In this document: positions 16,100-24,118 of the stretch, piece by piece
Numbering within the stretch: the stretch's first letter is position 1
Layout of the letters: the number at the start of each line of letters is the position of its first letter
NCBI GenBank assembly: GCA_900315485.1
Contig: OMZI01000011.1
Coordinates: 1 to 64,000, forward strand
Reading direction: 5' to 3'
From: an uncultured Eubacteriales bacterium
GTDB taxonomy: Bacteria; Bacillota; Clostridia; Peptostreptococcales; Anaerovoracaceae
Length of the DNA stretch: 64,000 nt
The notes under the pieces: generated by a model
Databases searched by the model: none
The model's input: only the letters and a program-made list of their open reading frames with translations
What the model was told of the DNA's origin: nothing
Position numbers and translations under genes: made by a program

Positions 16100-16300
16100 T
16101 GGTGCGCTACATAGGCAATTTCCGTAGTGTGGTACACGTGCAACTTCCGTAGTAATGGTGCGGAAAGGTATGAAAATACGGAAGAATAGAGCTGTGAAGA
16201 GGGCAAAACTTCCGTCATTTTGCCTCTGAAATGTGCGGGATGACGGAATAATGAAGCACTAATGCATCGGAACCCTGCGGGGTATAGGGGATGCCCGCAG
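16100..16300. repeat. Cluster of short TTCCGT/ACGGAA repeats
   Basis: Between two convergent genes (gap 16018-16321) the pentamer-hexamer TTCCGT or its complement occurs five times: CAATTTCCGTAGT and CAACTTCCGTAGT (direct), then ATACGGAAG, ACTTCCGTCAT and ATGACGGAAT. The last two form a 9-bp inverted repeat (16210-16218 / 16240-16248). A separate CTGCGGG/CCCGCAG hairpin lies at 16275-16300 and may help end the minus-strand gene. No gene is seen here. Confidence 0.5.
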
Positions 16301-16321
16301 GATTCACTATGTAAGGAGAGT

Positions 16322-17542
16322 CTATCTGAATAGTGCAGGCGTAACGATCTCGGCCTGCTCATCGAGTACGTAGACGGCAAATTCGCGAGCCTCTTCTATC
16401 GTGTCGCACACTGCGGTGTACATCTGGTTGCCCATGGCAGCCGCGAAGATATCCGGCATGCGCTCGCAGAGGACTATCCTGCTGCCGTACTTGTCGAGAA
16501 TCTCGTTATGCGTGTGGGTGTGGGTGAATGCGTCCTTGCGGCTTGCGAATACGCAGTAGCGGTCTACGCCCTGACCGGCCTGTGTCAGGCTGTCATAGCA
16601 GACCATGTCGGCCCATAGTTTATATACATCTGTTGAGTGGGCAAAATTGATCATGTCAGGCGTGTAGCCGCCTGCCGGTCTCATGTTGACCTCGAGACCA
16701 ACGAAATCTCCTGCTTTGCCCAGACCCTTGCGGTCTTCTGTCAGGCGGAAGAACTCGAAGTGCGTGAAGCGGTTTTTCACCTTGAATGCCTTGATGGCCT
16801 TGCGGCCCAGATCACGCAGCTGTTCAGGGACCTTGTCGGTGATGTAGTAGAGGACCTCAAGCCCGCTGTTAACTGACTCGGCCACATTAGGGCAGATGAA
16901 TGAAGACTCAAACAGAGGGTCTCCGTTCGAATCGCTGATGGCGTCATAGGAATATACATCGCCGGTGATGAATTCTTCCATTACATACGGATAGTCTGAC
17001 TTTTCAACGAAGAATGCCTCAAGCTGGGCATCGTTGTCGATTTTCCAGGTGTCGTCTGCGCCTACGCCTGTGTCAGGCTTGGCAAAGAGAGGGTAGCCTT
17101 CGACTTCATCGAGGAATTCGCGAGCAGCGGCAAGGTCCGTGACTTTGCACTGCCTGGCTGAAGGGATTCCTGCAGCCCTGTAGACAGGCTTCATGGCCGA
17201 CTTGCTCTGCCACAGGGCGAGCTCATCAGGCTGGACGCCTGTAGTGATGTTGAAGTCGCGTCTGAGGCGGGCATCATTGGAGAGCCAGTGCTCGTTATTG
17301 GACTCGAGCCAGTCTATCTTGCCGTATTTGAATGAAAAGAATGCGACAGCCCTGAAGACTGCATCGTAGTCTTCAAGAGAGTCGACCTTGTAGTACTCGG
17401 TGAGCGCAGACTTAAGCTCATCTCTGAGCCCGTCATACGGAGCATCACCGATACCGAGGACCGTGACACCGTTGCGGCTGAGTCTGTCACAGAACTGCCA
17501 GAAGATGTCAGGGAAATTAGGCGAGATAAATACAAAATTCAT
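16322..17542 (-). CDS. ATP-grasp ligase-like protein
   Basis: The protein has 406 residues on the minus strand with a purine-rich AGAAAGGGGCAAGG site. Residues about 105-300 form an ATP-grasp domain of the carbamoyl-phosphate synthase large-chain type: the lid/glycine region YPLFAKPDTGVGADDTWK, VMEEFITGDVYSYDAI, and the metal/ATP segment FEFFRLTED...GLEVNMRPAGGYTPDM. The N-terminal part (FVFISPNFPDIFWQFCDRL) is a Rossmann-like pre-ATP domain. Such enzymes join a carboxylate to an amine using ATP. The partner molecules are unknown. It is the only reverse gene in this part, divergent from the nitrogenase-like cluster; a link to it is possible but unproven. Confidence 0.8.
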   Translation of the reverse strand: MNFVFISPNFPDIFWQFCDRLSRNGVTVLGIGDAPYDGLRDELKSALTEYYKVDSLEDYDAVFRAVAFFSFKYGKIDWLESNNEHWLSNDARLRRDFNITTGVQPDELALWQSKSAMKPVYRAAGIPSARQCKVTDLAAAREFLDEVEGYPLFAKPDTGVGADDTWKIDNDAQLEAFFVEKSDYPYVMEEFITGDVYSYDAISDSNGDPLFESSFICPNVAESVNSGLEVLYYITDKVPEQLRDLGRKAIKAFKVKNRFTHFEFFRLTEDRKGLGKAGDFVGLEVNMRPAGGYTPDMINFAHSTDVYKLWADMVCYDSLTQAGQGVDRYCVFASRKDAFTHTHTHNEILDKYGSRIVLCERMPDIFAAAMGNQMYTAVCDTIEEAREFAVYVLDEQAEIVTPALFR

Positions 17543-17677
17543 AAGTCCCTTGCCCCTTTCTCTAGAACAAAATCTGCGTTACATCATACACCCGGGCGTT
17601 GTAGAATTCCACAAATATATCGTACAATTTTTAGTACAATTAACAAAATATTGTTCCGAAGTGCGGCCTGCCGGATA

Positions 17678-17707
17678 TTGAAGCCGGTGACGGCATTGTG
17701 ATAGAAT
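17678..17707 (+). promoter_or_regulatory. Probable promoter of the nitrogenase-like cluster
   Basis: -35 TTGAAG at 17678, 18-bp spacer and an extended -10 TGATAGAAT ending at 17707, 60 bases before the TM1266-type gene. Confidence 0.45.
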
Positions 17708-17767
17708 AATTTGCGCCGGATAGTCGTCATGGCTGCCGTCATACAAGTTAATACAGGAGTGATATCG

Positions 17768-18013
17768 ATGGAAACAAGAGTCGCTGTGATAAGCATCATC
17801 GTCACTAAAGCAGACCAGGTGGACGTGCTGAACGATCTTCTCCATGAGTACTCGGAATACATTCTCGGAAGGATGGGCGTTCCATACAGAGAGAAGAACC
17901 TGAACATCATCAGCATCGCCATAGATGCGCCTATGGACAGCATCAATTCGCTGTCAGGTGCGCTCGGCCGTCTTGACGGTGTCAACGCAAAGGTGACTTA
18001 CGCAAAGTCCTGA
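17768..18013 (+). CDS. TM1266-type small regulator (iron-only hydrogenase system regulator-like)
   Basis: The protein has 81 residues from the ATG at 17768, 8 bases after an AGGAG site; the frame is open upstream without a site. It matches the TM1266 family of ACT-like/NikR-C-like small proteins named as putative regulators of iron-only hydrogenase systems: VISIIV, LNDLLHEYSEYILGRMG, PYREK, ISIAIDAP, LSGALGRLDGVNAKVTYAKS. The family has no DNA-binding domain, so it probably binds a small ligand or metal and acts through partners. A second copy of the domain is fused to the transport ATPase encoded at 19255, which ties it to the same process. It is the first gene of the nitrogenase-like cluster. 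Confidence 0.85.
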   Translation: METRVAVISIIVTKADQVDVLNDLLHEYSEYILGRMGVPYREKNLNIISIAIDAPMDSINSLSGALGRLDGVNAKVTYAKS

Positions 18014-18241
18014 TATCCCACCGTTGTGCAGGCGGATAGTCTGCACATGTCATCACCCTGAAGCTGAAACCTCTGCGGAGCATGCGCGTGCATGGCTGCG
18101 GACCGTAAGGCTGAAGTACGGTGCACAGGTACTCTCAATTGAATGCAGGCGCATGCTGCGCCGGGCATTCAGATATTCGCATACAACGCCCTGCTCCCGT
18201 ACAAGGGGGAAGGGCGCTTTATATTCTGTGAAAGGTGAGGA
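18014..18241 (+). promoter_or_regulatory. Structured leader before the FecCD permease gene
   Basis: These 228 bases hold no convincing gene but several hairpins: CCGTA/TACGG around AGGCTGAAG (about 18105-18121), GAATGC..GGCGCA/TGCGCC..GCATTC (18141-18170), and a terminator-like CGCCCT/AGGGCG stem (18187-18216) followed by CTTTATATT, then the ribosome binding site. The layout (folded region, terminator-like stem, gene) is that of a riboswitch or attenuator. It does not show the conserved boxes of a cobalamin riboswitch that I can recognise. Confidence 0.4.
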
Positions 18242-19258
18242 ATGAGACGGGACGGTAAGCTGCCGGTCATATGGATAATAATACTGATAGTGCTGCCTTT
18301 CATTGCAGCCCTGATCGCCCTCGGGATAGGCAGGATGAGCATATCTCCGGGCGAGGTACTTGACGTCCTCAGAACAAGGATTGCCGGAGGGCATGTATCG
18401 AGCCAGCTCATCGAGAAGACGGTCATGCAGCTGAGACTGCCGAGGATAGTGCTGGCGGCGCTGGTCGGCGCGGGCCTGTCGGTGTCGGGCTGTGCTTTTC
18501 AGAGTCTGTTTGCGAATCCGCTGGCGACACCGGACACGCTCGGCGTGGCGAGCGGAGCGAGCTTCGGGGCCGCGCTCGGCATATTGCTTGGGTTCGATCT
18601 CGTCGGAGTGCAGATCATAGGCCTTGCCATGGGCGGACTTGCCGTCACCCTGACATGGCTTGCAGGGTCTGGCAAGGACAGGGGCGGACTGAGCTATATT
18701 GTCCTGTCGGGAATAATGATAGGCTCGCTGTTCTCGGCTCTGGTTTCACTCATCAAATACGTTGCGGACGAGGAGTCGCAGCTTCCGGCCATCACATACT
18801 GGCTGATGGGCGGACTCGACAAGGCGAGCTTCCGCACACTGTCACTGGGAGCACCGGTCATAATCGCCGGGATACTGATATTCTTCCTGATCCGCTGGAG
18901 GATGAACCTGCTGCCTCTGTCCGACGATGAGGCGAAGGCATCAGGGACCAACATAAAGGCTCTGCGCACTGTGACAGTCATAGCTGCAACGGCAATAACA
19001 GCATCCTGCGTCTCGATGTGCGGACAGGTCGGCTGGGTAGGCCTCCTGATACCTCACATGTGCAGGATGAAATTCGGCAGCAACCATCTCGCGCTGATCC
19101 CTTCATCGGTCAGCCTGGGTGCGGTGTTCATGATAGCCGTTGACACGCTCGCGAGGAGCATATCTGCTGCCGAGATACCTGTATCGATATTCACGGCGAC
19201 CATAGGAGCGCCATTCTTCATAATGCTGATGAGAAGAAGCGGAGGGTGGCGTATATGA
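18242..19258 (+). CDS. FecCD/BtuC-type ABC permease of the nitrogenase-like cluster
   Basis: The protein has 338 residues with about ten membrane helices. Family motifs: LRLPRIVLAALVGAGLSVSGCAFQSLFANPLATPDTLGVASGA and the later GQVGWVGLLIPHMCRM, which is the ATPase-contact region. It belongs to the permeases for iron-siderophore, haem, cobalamin and other metal chelates. The stop overlaps the next start by ATGA, so permease and ATPase are translated together. With the ATPase and the binding lipoprotein at 24119 it makes a complete importer wrapped around the nitrogenase-like genes. The ligand is unknown; a metal complex needed for the reductase is a reasonable inference. Confidence 0.9.
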   Translation: MRRDGKLPVIWIIILIVLPFIAALIALGIGRMSISPGEVLDVLRTRIAGGHVSSQLIEKTVMQLRLPRIVLAALVGAGLSVSGCAFQSLFANPLATPDTLGVASGASFGAALGILLGFDLVGVQIIGLAMGGLAVTLTWLAGSGKDRGGLSYIVLSGIMIGSLFSALVSLIKYVADEESQLPAITYWLMGGLDKASFRTLSLGAPVIIAGILIFFLIRWRMNLLPLSDDEAKASGTNIKALRTVTVIAATAITASCVSMCGQVGWVGLLIPHMCRMKFGSNHLALIPSSVSLGAVFMIAVDTLARSISAAEIPVSIFTATIGAPFFIMLMRRSGGWRI

Positions 19259-20385
19259 GTCCATTGCTGAAGGTAGAGAACGGATCATTCGCGTACCGGG
19301 GAGGTCCGCAGATCCTGGACAACATAAATTTTGAAGTAAACGCAGGCGAGATACTTGCCGTGCTCGGCCCTAACGGTGCGGGCAAAACGACACTTCTCCG
19401 CTGCATGATGGACATGCTGCGGTGGGACAGCGGCAGGAGCCTTCTTGACGGCGAGGACATACACAGCATGCCGGCAAGAAAGCTGTGGAGCCGGATGGCG
19501 TATGTGCCGCAGGCGAAGTCGGCTGCGTCTTCGTACACAGCATTCCAGACCGTGCTGCTCGGAAGGAGCAGCCGCATCGGGACATTCTCGTCACCGTCTG
19601 CTGAAGACATGGAGAAGGCTGAGGCTGTGATGAGGCAGCTCGGGATACTGGACCTTGCAGACAAGCAGTGCTATGCAGTGAGCGGCGGCGAGCTGCAGAT
19701 GGTGCTGATCGCGAGGGCCATGGCATCGGAGCCGGAGATCCTCGTGCTCGACGAGCCTGAATCCAATCTGGATTTCAGAAATCAGCTGGTCGTGCTGGAT
19801 ACTATATCCATCCTCGCGGCTGACGGGGTGGCATGCGTGTTCAATACACATTATCCGGCCCATGCTCTCCAGAGAGCGCACCGGTCGCTGATCCTGAACA
19901 AGGGCGGCGGGTGCATCTCGGGCAGCACGCCTGAGATAGTGACCGAGGATAATATCCGCAGGGCATTCGGGGTCAATGCGGTCATCGGTGAGATTGAGAC
20001 TGCAGAAAGCGTGCTGAAGAATGTAATGCCTCTCAGCATTGCGGAAACTCGTCAGGGAGGACCTGAACCGGGAGCGCCGTCGGAGGCAGCAGGACTGACA
20101 GGGCACGAGGCAGCAAATGCGGATGCTGCCGGCCGGAATGATGAAGGCTGCATCGCATCGGTATCAATAATCATGAAAGACAATGCAACGGCTGACAAGG
20201 TGAACAGCCTGCTGCATGAATACAACCATCTGCTCATCGGAAGGATGGGTCTTCCGCACAGGGGCAGGGGACTGTACATAATCAATATAACGCTTGACGG
20301 CGCCGGATCGGAGATCGGCGCGCTCAGCCACAGGCTGAGCCTGATCCCGGGGATCAGTGTCAAGACCACATATGCCGGAGAGTGA
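19255..20385 (+). CDS. FecE/BtuD-type ABC ATPase fused to a C-terminal TM1266-type domain
   Basis: The protein has 376 residues; start ATG 19255 in an ATGA overlap, with GGAGG 10 bases upstream. Residues 1-265 are a metal-chelate ABC ATPase: Walker A GPNGAGKTT (38-46), signature VSGGELQ (142-148), Walker B EILVLDEPESNLDF and H-loop NTHY. After an Ala/Gly/Glu-rich linker (about 265-298), residues 299-376 repeat the family of the small regulator at 17768 (SVSIIM, LLHEY, LIGRMGLP, LDGAG, SLIPGISVKTTYA). This architecture is unusual. It suggests that the importer is gated, or the signal shared, by the same ligand-sensing domain. The signature has GGELQ instead of GGQxQ, seen in some members. Confidence 0.88.
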   Translation: MSPLLKVENGSFAYRGGPQILDNINFEVNAGEILAVLGPNGAGKTTLLRCMMDMLRWDSGRSLLDGEDIHSMPARKLWSRMAYVPQAKSAASSYTAFQTVLLGRSSRIGTFSSPSAEDMEKAEAVMRQLGILDLADKQCYAVSGGELQMVLIARAMASEPEILVLDEPESNLDFRNQLVVLDTISILAADGVACVFNTHYPAHALQRAHRSLILNKGGGCISGSTPEIVTEDNIRRAFGVNAVIGEIETAESVLKNVMPLSIAETRQGGPEPGAPSEAAGLTGHEAANADAAGRNDEGCIASVSIIMKDNATADKVNSLLHEYNHLLIGRMGLPHRGRGLYIINITLDGAGSEIGALSHRLSLIPGISVKTTYAGE

Positions 20386-20442
20386 CACGCCGGTTCCGGG
20401 CAACGGACCGCATGACTACCGGGAAGAGGAGAATAAGGTAGA

Positions 20443-21207
20443 ATGGTAAAAATAGCAGTATACGGAAAAGGCGGCATCGGCAAGTCGACCACAGTATCCA
20501 ATGTTTCGGCAGCACTTGCAGACATGGGATACAAGGTGATGCAGATAGGATGCGATCCTAAGGCAGATTCGACGTCGAGCCTTCACGGCAAGGGCAGCAT
20601 CACGACTGTACTCGAGCTCGTGCGTGAACACAAAAATGATTTTGCACTTGAAGACATGGTGCATGAGGGGTACGGCGGGGTCATCTGCGTGGAGGCAGGA
20701 GGCCCGACACCGGGACTCGGATGCGCAGGCAGAGGCATCATCGCAGCACTGGAAAAACTCAAGGAGAAAGGCGCCTACACTGCATACAAGCCGGATGTCG
20801 TCATCTACGATGTCCTCGGTGACGTGGTCTGCGGCGGATTCTCGATGCCGATGAGAGGCGGATATGCCGACAAGGTATTCGTGATCACCTCCGGCGAGAA
20901 CATGGCTATCCACGCAGCTGCAAACATCGCTGTTGCGCTCGACGGATTCAAGGACAGGGGATACGCAAGCCTCGGAGGCATCATACTGAATCACAGGGAC
21001 GTGAGGGACGAGGATGCCAAGGTGGCTGAACTCGCATCGGACATTGGCTCGGAGGTCATAGGAGAACTCACGAGAAGTGAGACCGTCACTGATGCAGAGG
21101 ACCTCGGCAAGACAGTCATAGAGGCTTTCCCTGAGAGCGCCATGGCGGAAGAATACAGGACACTTGCGAAGAAACTGATCGGGATCTGCGGCATCGAACG
21201 CAGCTGA
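20443..21207 (+). CDS. NifH-like [4Fe-4S] ATPase reductase
   Basis: The protein has 254 residues. It has the NifH/BchL fold: P-loop GKGGIGKST (8-16), CDPKADST switch region near 37-44, and the two cluster cysteines Cys94 in GLGCAGRG and Cys130 in [13 protein letters not shown], which in the dimer hold one [4Fe-4S] cluster. It is shorter than true NifH (about 290), as in other nitrogenase-like systems. It should transfer electrons, driven by ATP, to the NifDK-like complex encoded next. No nifE, nifN, nifB or nifV is nearby, so nitrogen fixation is unlikely. Confidence 0.9.
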   Translation: MVKIAVYGKGGIGKSTTVSNVSAALADMGYKVMQIGCDPKADSTSSLHGKGSITTVLELVREHKNDFALEDMVHEGYGGVICVEAGGPTPGLGCAGRGIIAALEKLKEKGAYTAYKPDVVIYDVLGDVVCGGFSMPMRGGYADKVFVITSGENMAIHAAANIAVALDGFKDRGYASLGGIILNHRDVRDEDAKVAELASDIGSEVIGELTRSETVTDAEDLGKTVIEAFPESAMAEEYRTLAKKLIGICGIERS

Positions 21208-21233
21208 CCTGATGATACTGATACAGAGAAATA

Positions 21234-22679
21234 ATGCTTAAGAGAATAAACGGAAACAAGGACCGGGTAAGGATACCTGGTGTACGCATAGCAGATGCTT
21301 CCTTCCCGGCACCTTTCAGATCAGGTCTTGAATATTCATCACCTGCGCGCGGGACATGGAACATCGTCCACACAGGGATGCTCATACCGGAGGCACACGA
21401 GATATTCGTGTGTGCGGCGGGCTGCCTCAGGGGCGTCATACTCACAGCCGCTGAGATGGGGCTTACGGACAGGTTCTCAACAGTGGCAGTAAGAGAGCAC
21501 AACCTCCTCGACGGGGACATGGAAGACCTTGTCATCGAGGGCGTCGCGGACATAATAGGAAAACTGCCGAAGAGGCCTCCTGCGGTACTCGTGTATACGA
21601 GCTGCGTCCATCACTTCACGGGCGTGGACCTCGACATGATATACGCAAGGCTCAGGGAGAGGTTCCCTGACATAGACTTCACCGACTGCTACATGAACCC
21701 GATCATGAGAAAGAGCGGCCTTACACCTGACCAGCTGATGAGGTCAAGGCTGTACACACTGCTCCATGAGAGGAAGCAGAGCAGGGACGCCGTCGCCATA
21801 ATCGGAAACGACCTTCCGACTCAGCAGGACAGCGACATCATGAAGATGTTCAGAGCTGCAGGGCTTAAGGTGCATGAGATTACTTCATGCAGGAATTATG
21901 ATGAGTATCAGGAGATGGCGGAGAGCTCAGTGTACGTATCGTACAATCCTGATGCGGCGGCCGGCGGAGACATGCTCGAAGAGCGCCTCGGCGGGAAGCA
22001 TCATTACATGAAGTTCAGCTTCGACTCAGATGAGATCGATGAGGAGCTGGCAAAACTCGCGGATACACTCGTATCTGTTACGTGTGGTGCGGAAGACGGA
22101 GAGGATGCCGCAAAGGCAGCAGACCGTGAGGCTGCTGTGAGACGTGCAGTAACAGATATCAGTGAGCAGGGAAGAAGTGACATCCGGAAGGAACTGGACG
22201 AGACCCTCGCTCTCATCGGAGACACTCCGGTGACGATAGATTATACGTTTTGCCCGAGACCGCTCGGTCTTGCAAGACTGCTGCTTGAAAACGGGTTCAA
22301 TGTGACCCGGGTGTACCTTGACGGGATCCCGGGGGCGGACAGGGCGGACTATGAGATCCTGAGGGAAAAATATCCTGACCTGATGCTGCATCCGACAGTC
22401 CATGCTGCGATGAGGTTCGCGGCAACGGAAAATGCGGAAGCGGCAGCAGAGACGGGCGCGGGATCCGGAGACAGCTGCAGAGTGCTTGCCATAGGGCAGA
22501 AGGCTGCGTACTTTGAGAACACGGACAACTTTGTGAATGTCGTCGAAGGCGGAGGCATGCTCGGGTATGAGGCTGTGACTCACACCATGAAACTCATGCG
22601 CGATGCATACATTAATAAGAAGAACATGCGTGAGCTAGTTCAGATCAAGGGCCTCGGATGCGGTATCTGCGCAAGATAG
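21234..22679 (+). CDS. NifD-like nitrogenase component 1 subunit
   Basis: The protein has 481 residues of the nitrogenase component 1/oxidoreductase superfamily. Candidate P-cluster-type ligands are Cys60 and Cys64 in FVCAAGCLRG and Cys124 in YTSCVHHF. The N-terminal RIADASFPAPFRSGLEYSSPARGTWN and the late FVNVVEGGGMLGYEA are typical of gut-Firmicutes nitrogenase-like proteins. The C terminus carries an extra pair of Cys (GLGCGICAR). A clear equivalent of the FeMo-cofactor Cys/His ligands cannot be assigned. It probably pairs with the NifK-like product and receives electrons from the NifH-like protein. Substrate unknown. Confidence 0.85.
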   Translation: MLKRINGNKDRVRIPGVRIADASFPAPFRSGLEYSSPARGTWNIVHTGMLIPEAHEIFVCAAGCLRGVILTAAEMGLTDRFSTVAVREHNLLDGDMEDLVIEGVADIIGKLPKRPPAVLVYTSCVHHFTGVDLDMIYARLRERFPDIDFTDCYMNPIMRKSGLTPDQLMRSRLYTLLHERKQSRDAVAIIGNDLPTQQDSDIMKMFRAAGLKVHEITSCRNYDEYQEMAESSVYVSYNPDAAAGGDMLEERLGGKHHYMKFSFDSDEIDEELAKLADTLVSVTCGAEDGEDAAKAADREAAVRRAVTDISEQGRSDIRKELDETLALIGDTPVTIDYTFCPRPLGLARLLLENGFNVTRVYLDGIPGADRADYEILREKYPDLMLHPTVHAAMRFAATENAEAAAETGAGSGDSCRVLAIGQKAAYFENTDNFVNVVEGGGMLGYEAVTHTMKLMRDAYINKKNMRELVQIKGLGCGICAR

Positions 22680-22788
22680 GGCTTACGGATAAGTTTGTAA
22701 ACCGGCAGGAGAGGGGCGCCGGGTAAAAAATATATTATTGTGTGTTTATAAACAGGATGGAGATTTCAAGCAAAGACGGTTGAAGGAA

Positions 22789-24030
22789 ATGAAACAGACA
22801 GCAAGGATTATTTCTACTTACTCAGCTGATGTGATGGGAGTCTGCTCTGCACTTTTTGAACTTGGGGGCATGACTGTAATGCATGACGCATCAGGCTGCA
22901 ATTCAACTTACACGACTCACGACGAACCGCGCTGGTACGACATGGACAGCATGGTATACATCTCGGGGATCAGCGAGATGGAAGCCATCATGGGCGACGA
23001 TGAGAAACTGATCGAAGACATATGCGAAGCGGCGGAGGAGATGCATCCGAAGTTCATTGCGATAGCCGGCACGCCGGTACCGGCGATGACCGGATTCGAC
23101 TTCGAAGCAGTCGCAGAAGTGATCGAAAAGAGAACGGGCATACCGACATTCGGATTTCCGACCACCGGAATGAACACATACGTTCACGGTGCATCCATGG
23201 CACTCGAGGGTATCGTCACCAAACTCATAGACGACCCGAGCGATGAATGGATCAATGAAAAGCTTGAAGAGGTGGACAAGTCAGATGAAGAGGTCCCTTA
23301 CAAGGTGAACATACTCGGACTTACACCGCTCGACTACTCTGTCAACGGACAGGTGGAGTCCATTGAGAAATGGCTCACGGACAGAGGCTTCGTAGTAGGC
23401 TCGAGGTTCGCGATGGGAAGCAGCCTTGAAGAGATCGGAAGAGCTTCAGAGGCTGAAGTCAATCTCGTCGTATCGGGCACCGGCCTCGGAGCTGCCAATG
23501 CCATGTACAGGAAGTTCGCCATACCGAGCGTGATAGGACTGCCTATCGGGCTTAAACAGAGTGATCTTCTCGAGGATGCGCTCCTCCAGACCGCAAGGGA
23601 ATACCGCAGGTTCAGGACATCCGGAACGGCGAGCGAGCGAGCCGGACTTACAAGGCTCAAAATACATCCGAATGATCTCGACCCTGTCGTCAAGGATAAC
23701 ATCGTTGTCCTTATAGGCGAAGGCGTCATGAATTTTTCACTTGCGAATTCCATAAGATTCGAGACGGGACACAAGACCAAGGTCCTCTGTGCGACGGAGT
23801 GCCCTGAAGGCATACTCAGAGAGTGGGACAAGATGACACCTGATGAGGATGACATCATCCCTGAACTGGCAGAGGCTTCATACATCATCGCGGACCCTCT
23901 GTACAGGCCGATCTGCCCTGACAGCGCCAAATTCATACCGCTGCCGTCAGAAGCATTCTCGGGCAGGATGTACAGAGATGACATACCTGATCTTGTCAAG
24001 GATCCAGGACTGATCCTGAATCAGTTCTGA
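22789..24030 (+). CDS. NifK-like nitrogenase component 1 subunit
   Basis: The protein has 413 residues from the ATG at 22789; the upstream GAAGGA is very close to it, so the start is less certain (the frame is open to a TTG at 22738). Component 1 family: conserved Cys19 in DVMGVCSALFEL and Cys37 in MHDASGCNSTYTTHDEPRW fit the P-cluster side of a NifK-like subunit. A Rossmann-like middle has GTPVPAMTGFDF, GFPTTGMNTY and ILGLTPLDYS, and a late Cys sits in CATECPEGI. It follows the NifD-like gene by 109 bases. The pair forms the presumed catalytic complex of an uncharacterised nitrogenase-like reductase. Confidence 0.83.
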   Translation: MKQTARIISTYSADVMGVCSALFELGGMTVMHDASGCNSTYTTHDEPRWYDMDSMVYISGISEMEAIMGDDEKLIEDICEAAEEMHPKFIAIAGTPVPAMTGFDFEAVAEVIEKRTGIPTFGFPTTGMNTYVHGASMALEGIVTKLIDDPSDEWINEKLEEVDKSDEEVPYKVNILGLTPLDYSVNGQVESIEKWLTDRGFVVGSRFAMGSSLEEIGRASEAEVNLVVSGTGLGAANAMYRKFAIPSVIGLPIGLKQSDLLEDALLQTAREYRRFRTSGTASERAGLTRLKIHPNDLDPVVKDNIVVLIGEGVMNFSLANSIRFETGHKTKVLCATECPEGILREWDKMTPDEDDIIPELAEASYIIADPLYRPICPDSAKFIPLPSEAFSGRMYRDDIPDLVKDPGLILNQF

Positions 24031-24118
24031 TTACTATCTACATCTACATAAGTTATCACTCGAGGATGACCGGTGCTGCATGCCGGCCGGAACAATTTAA
24101 TTCAAGGAGGTTCTGACT

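Noticed and set aside
17579..17985. Minus-strand frames upstream of the ATP-grasp gene
   Set aside because: They are antisense to the TM1266-type gene, which has clear family features and a ribosome binding site.
18014..18241. Cobalamin riboswitch
   Set aside because: The importer type suggested it, but the conserved GCCACTG box and the core around it are not present.
20443..24030. True nitrogen-fixation genes
   Set aside because: The NifH-like protein is short, the component 1 proteins lack clear FeMo-cofactor ligands, and no nifB/E/N/V lies nearby; nitrogenase-like is the safer name.
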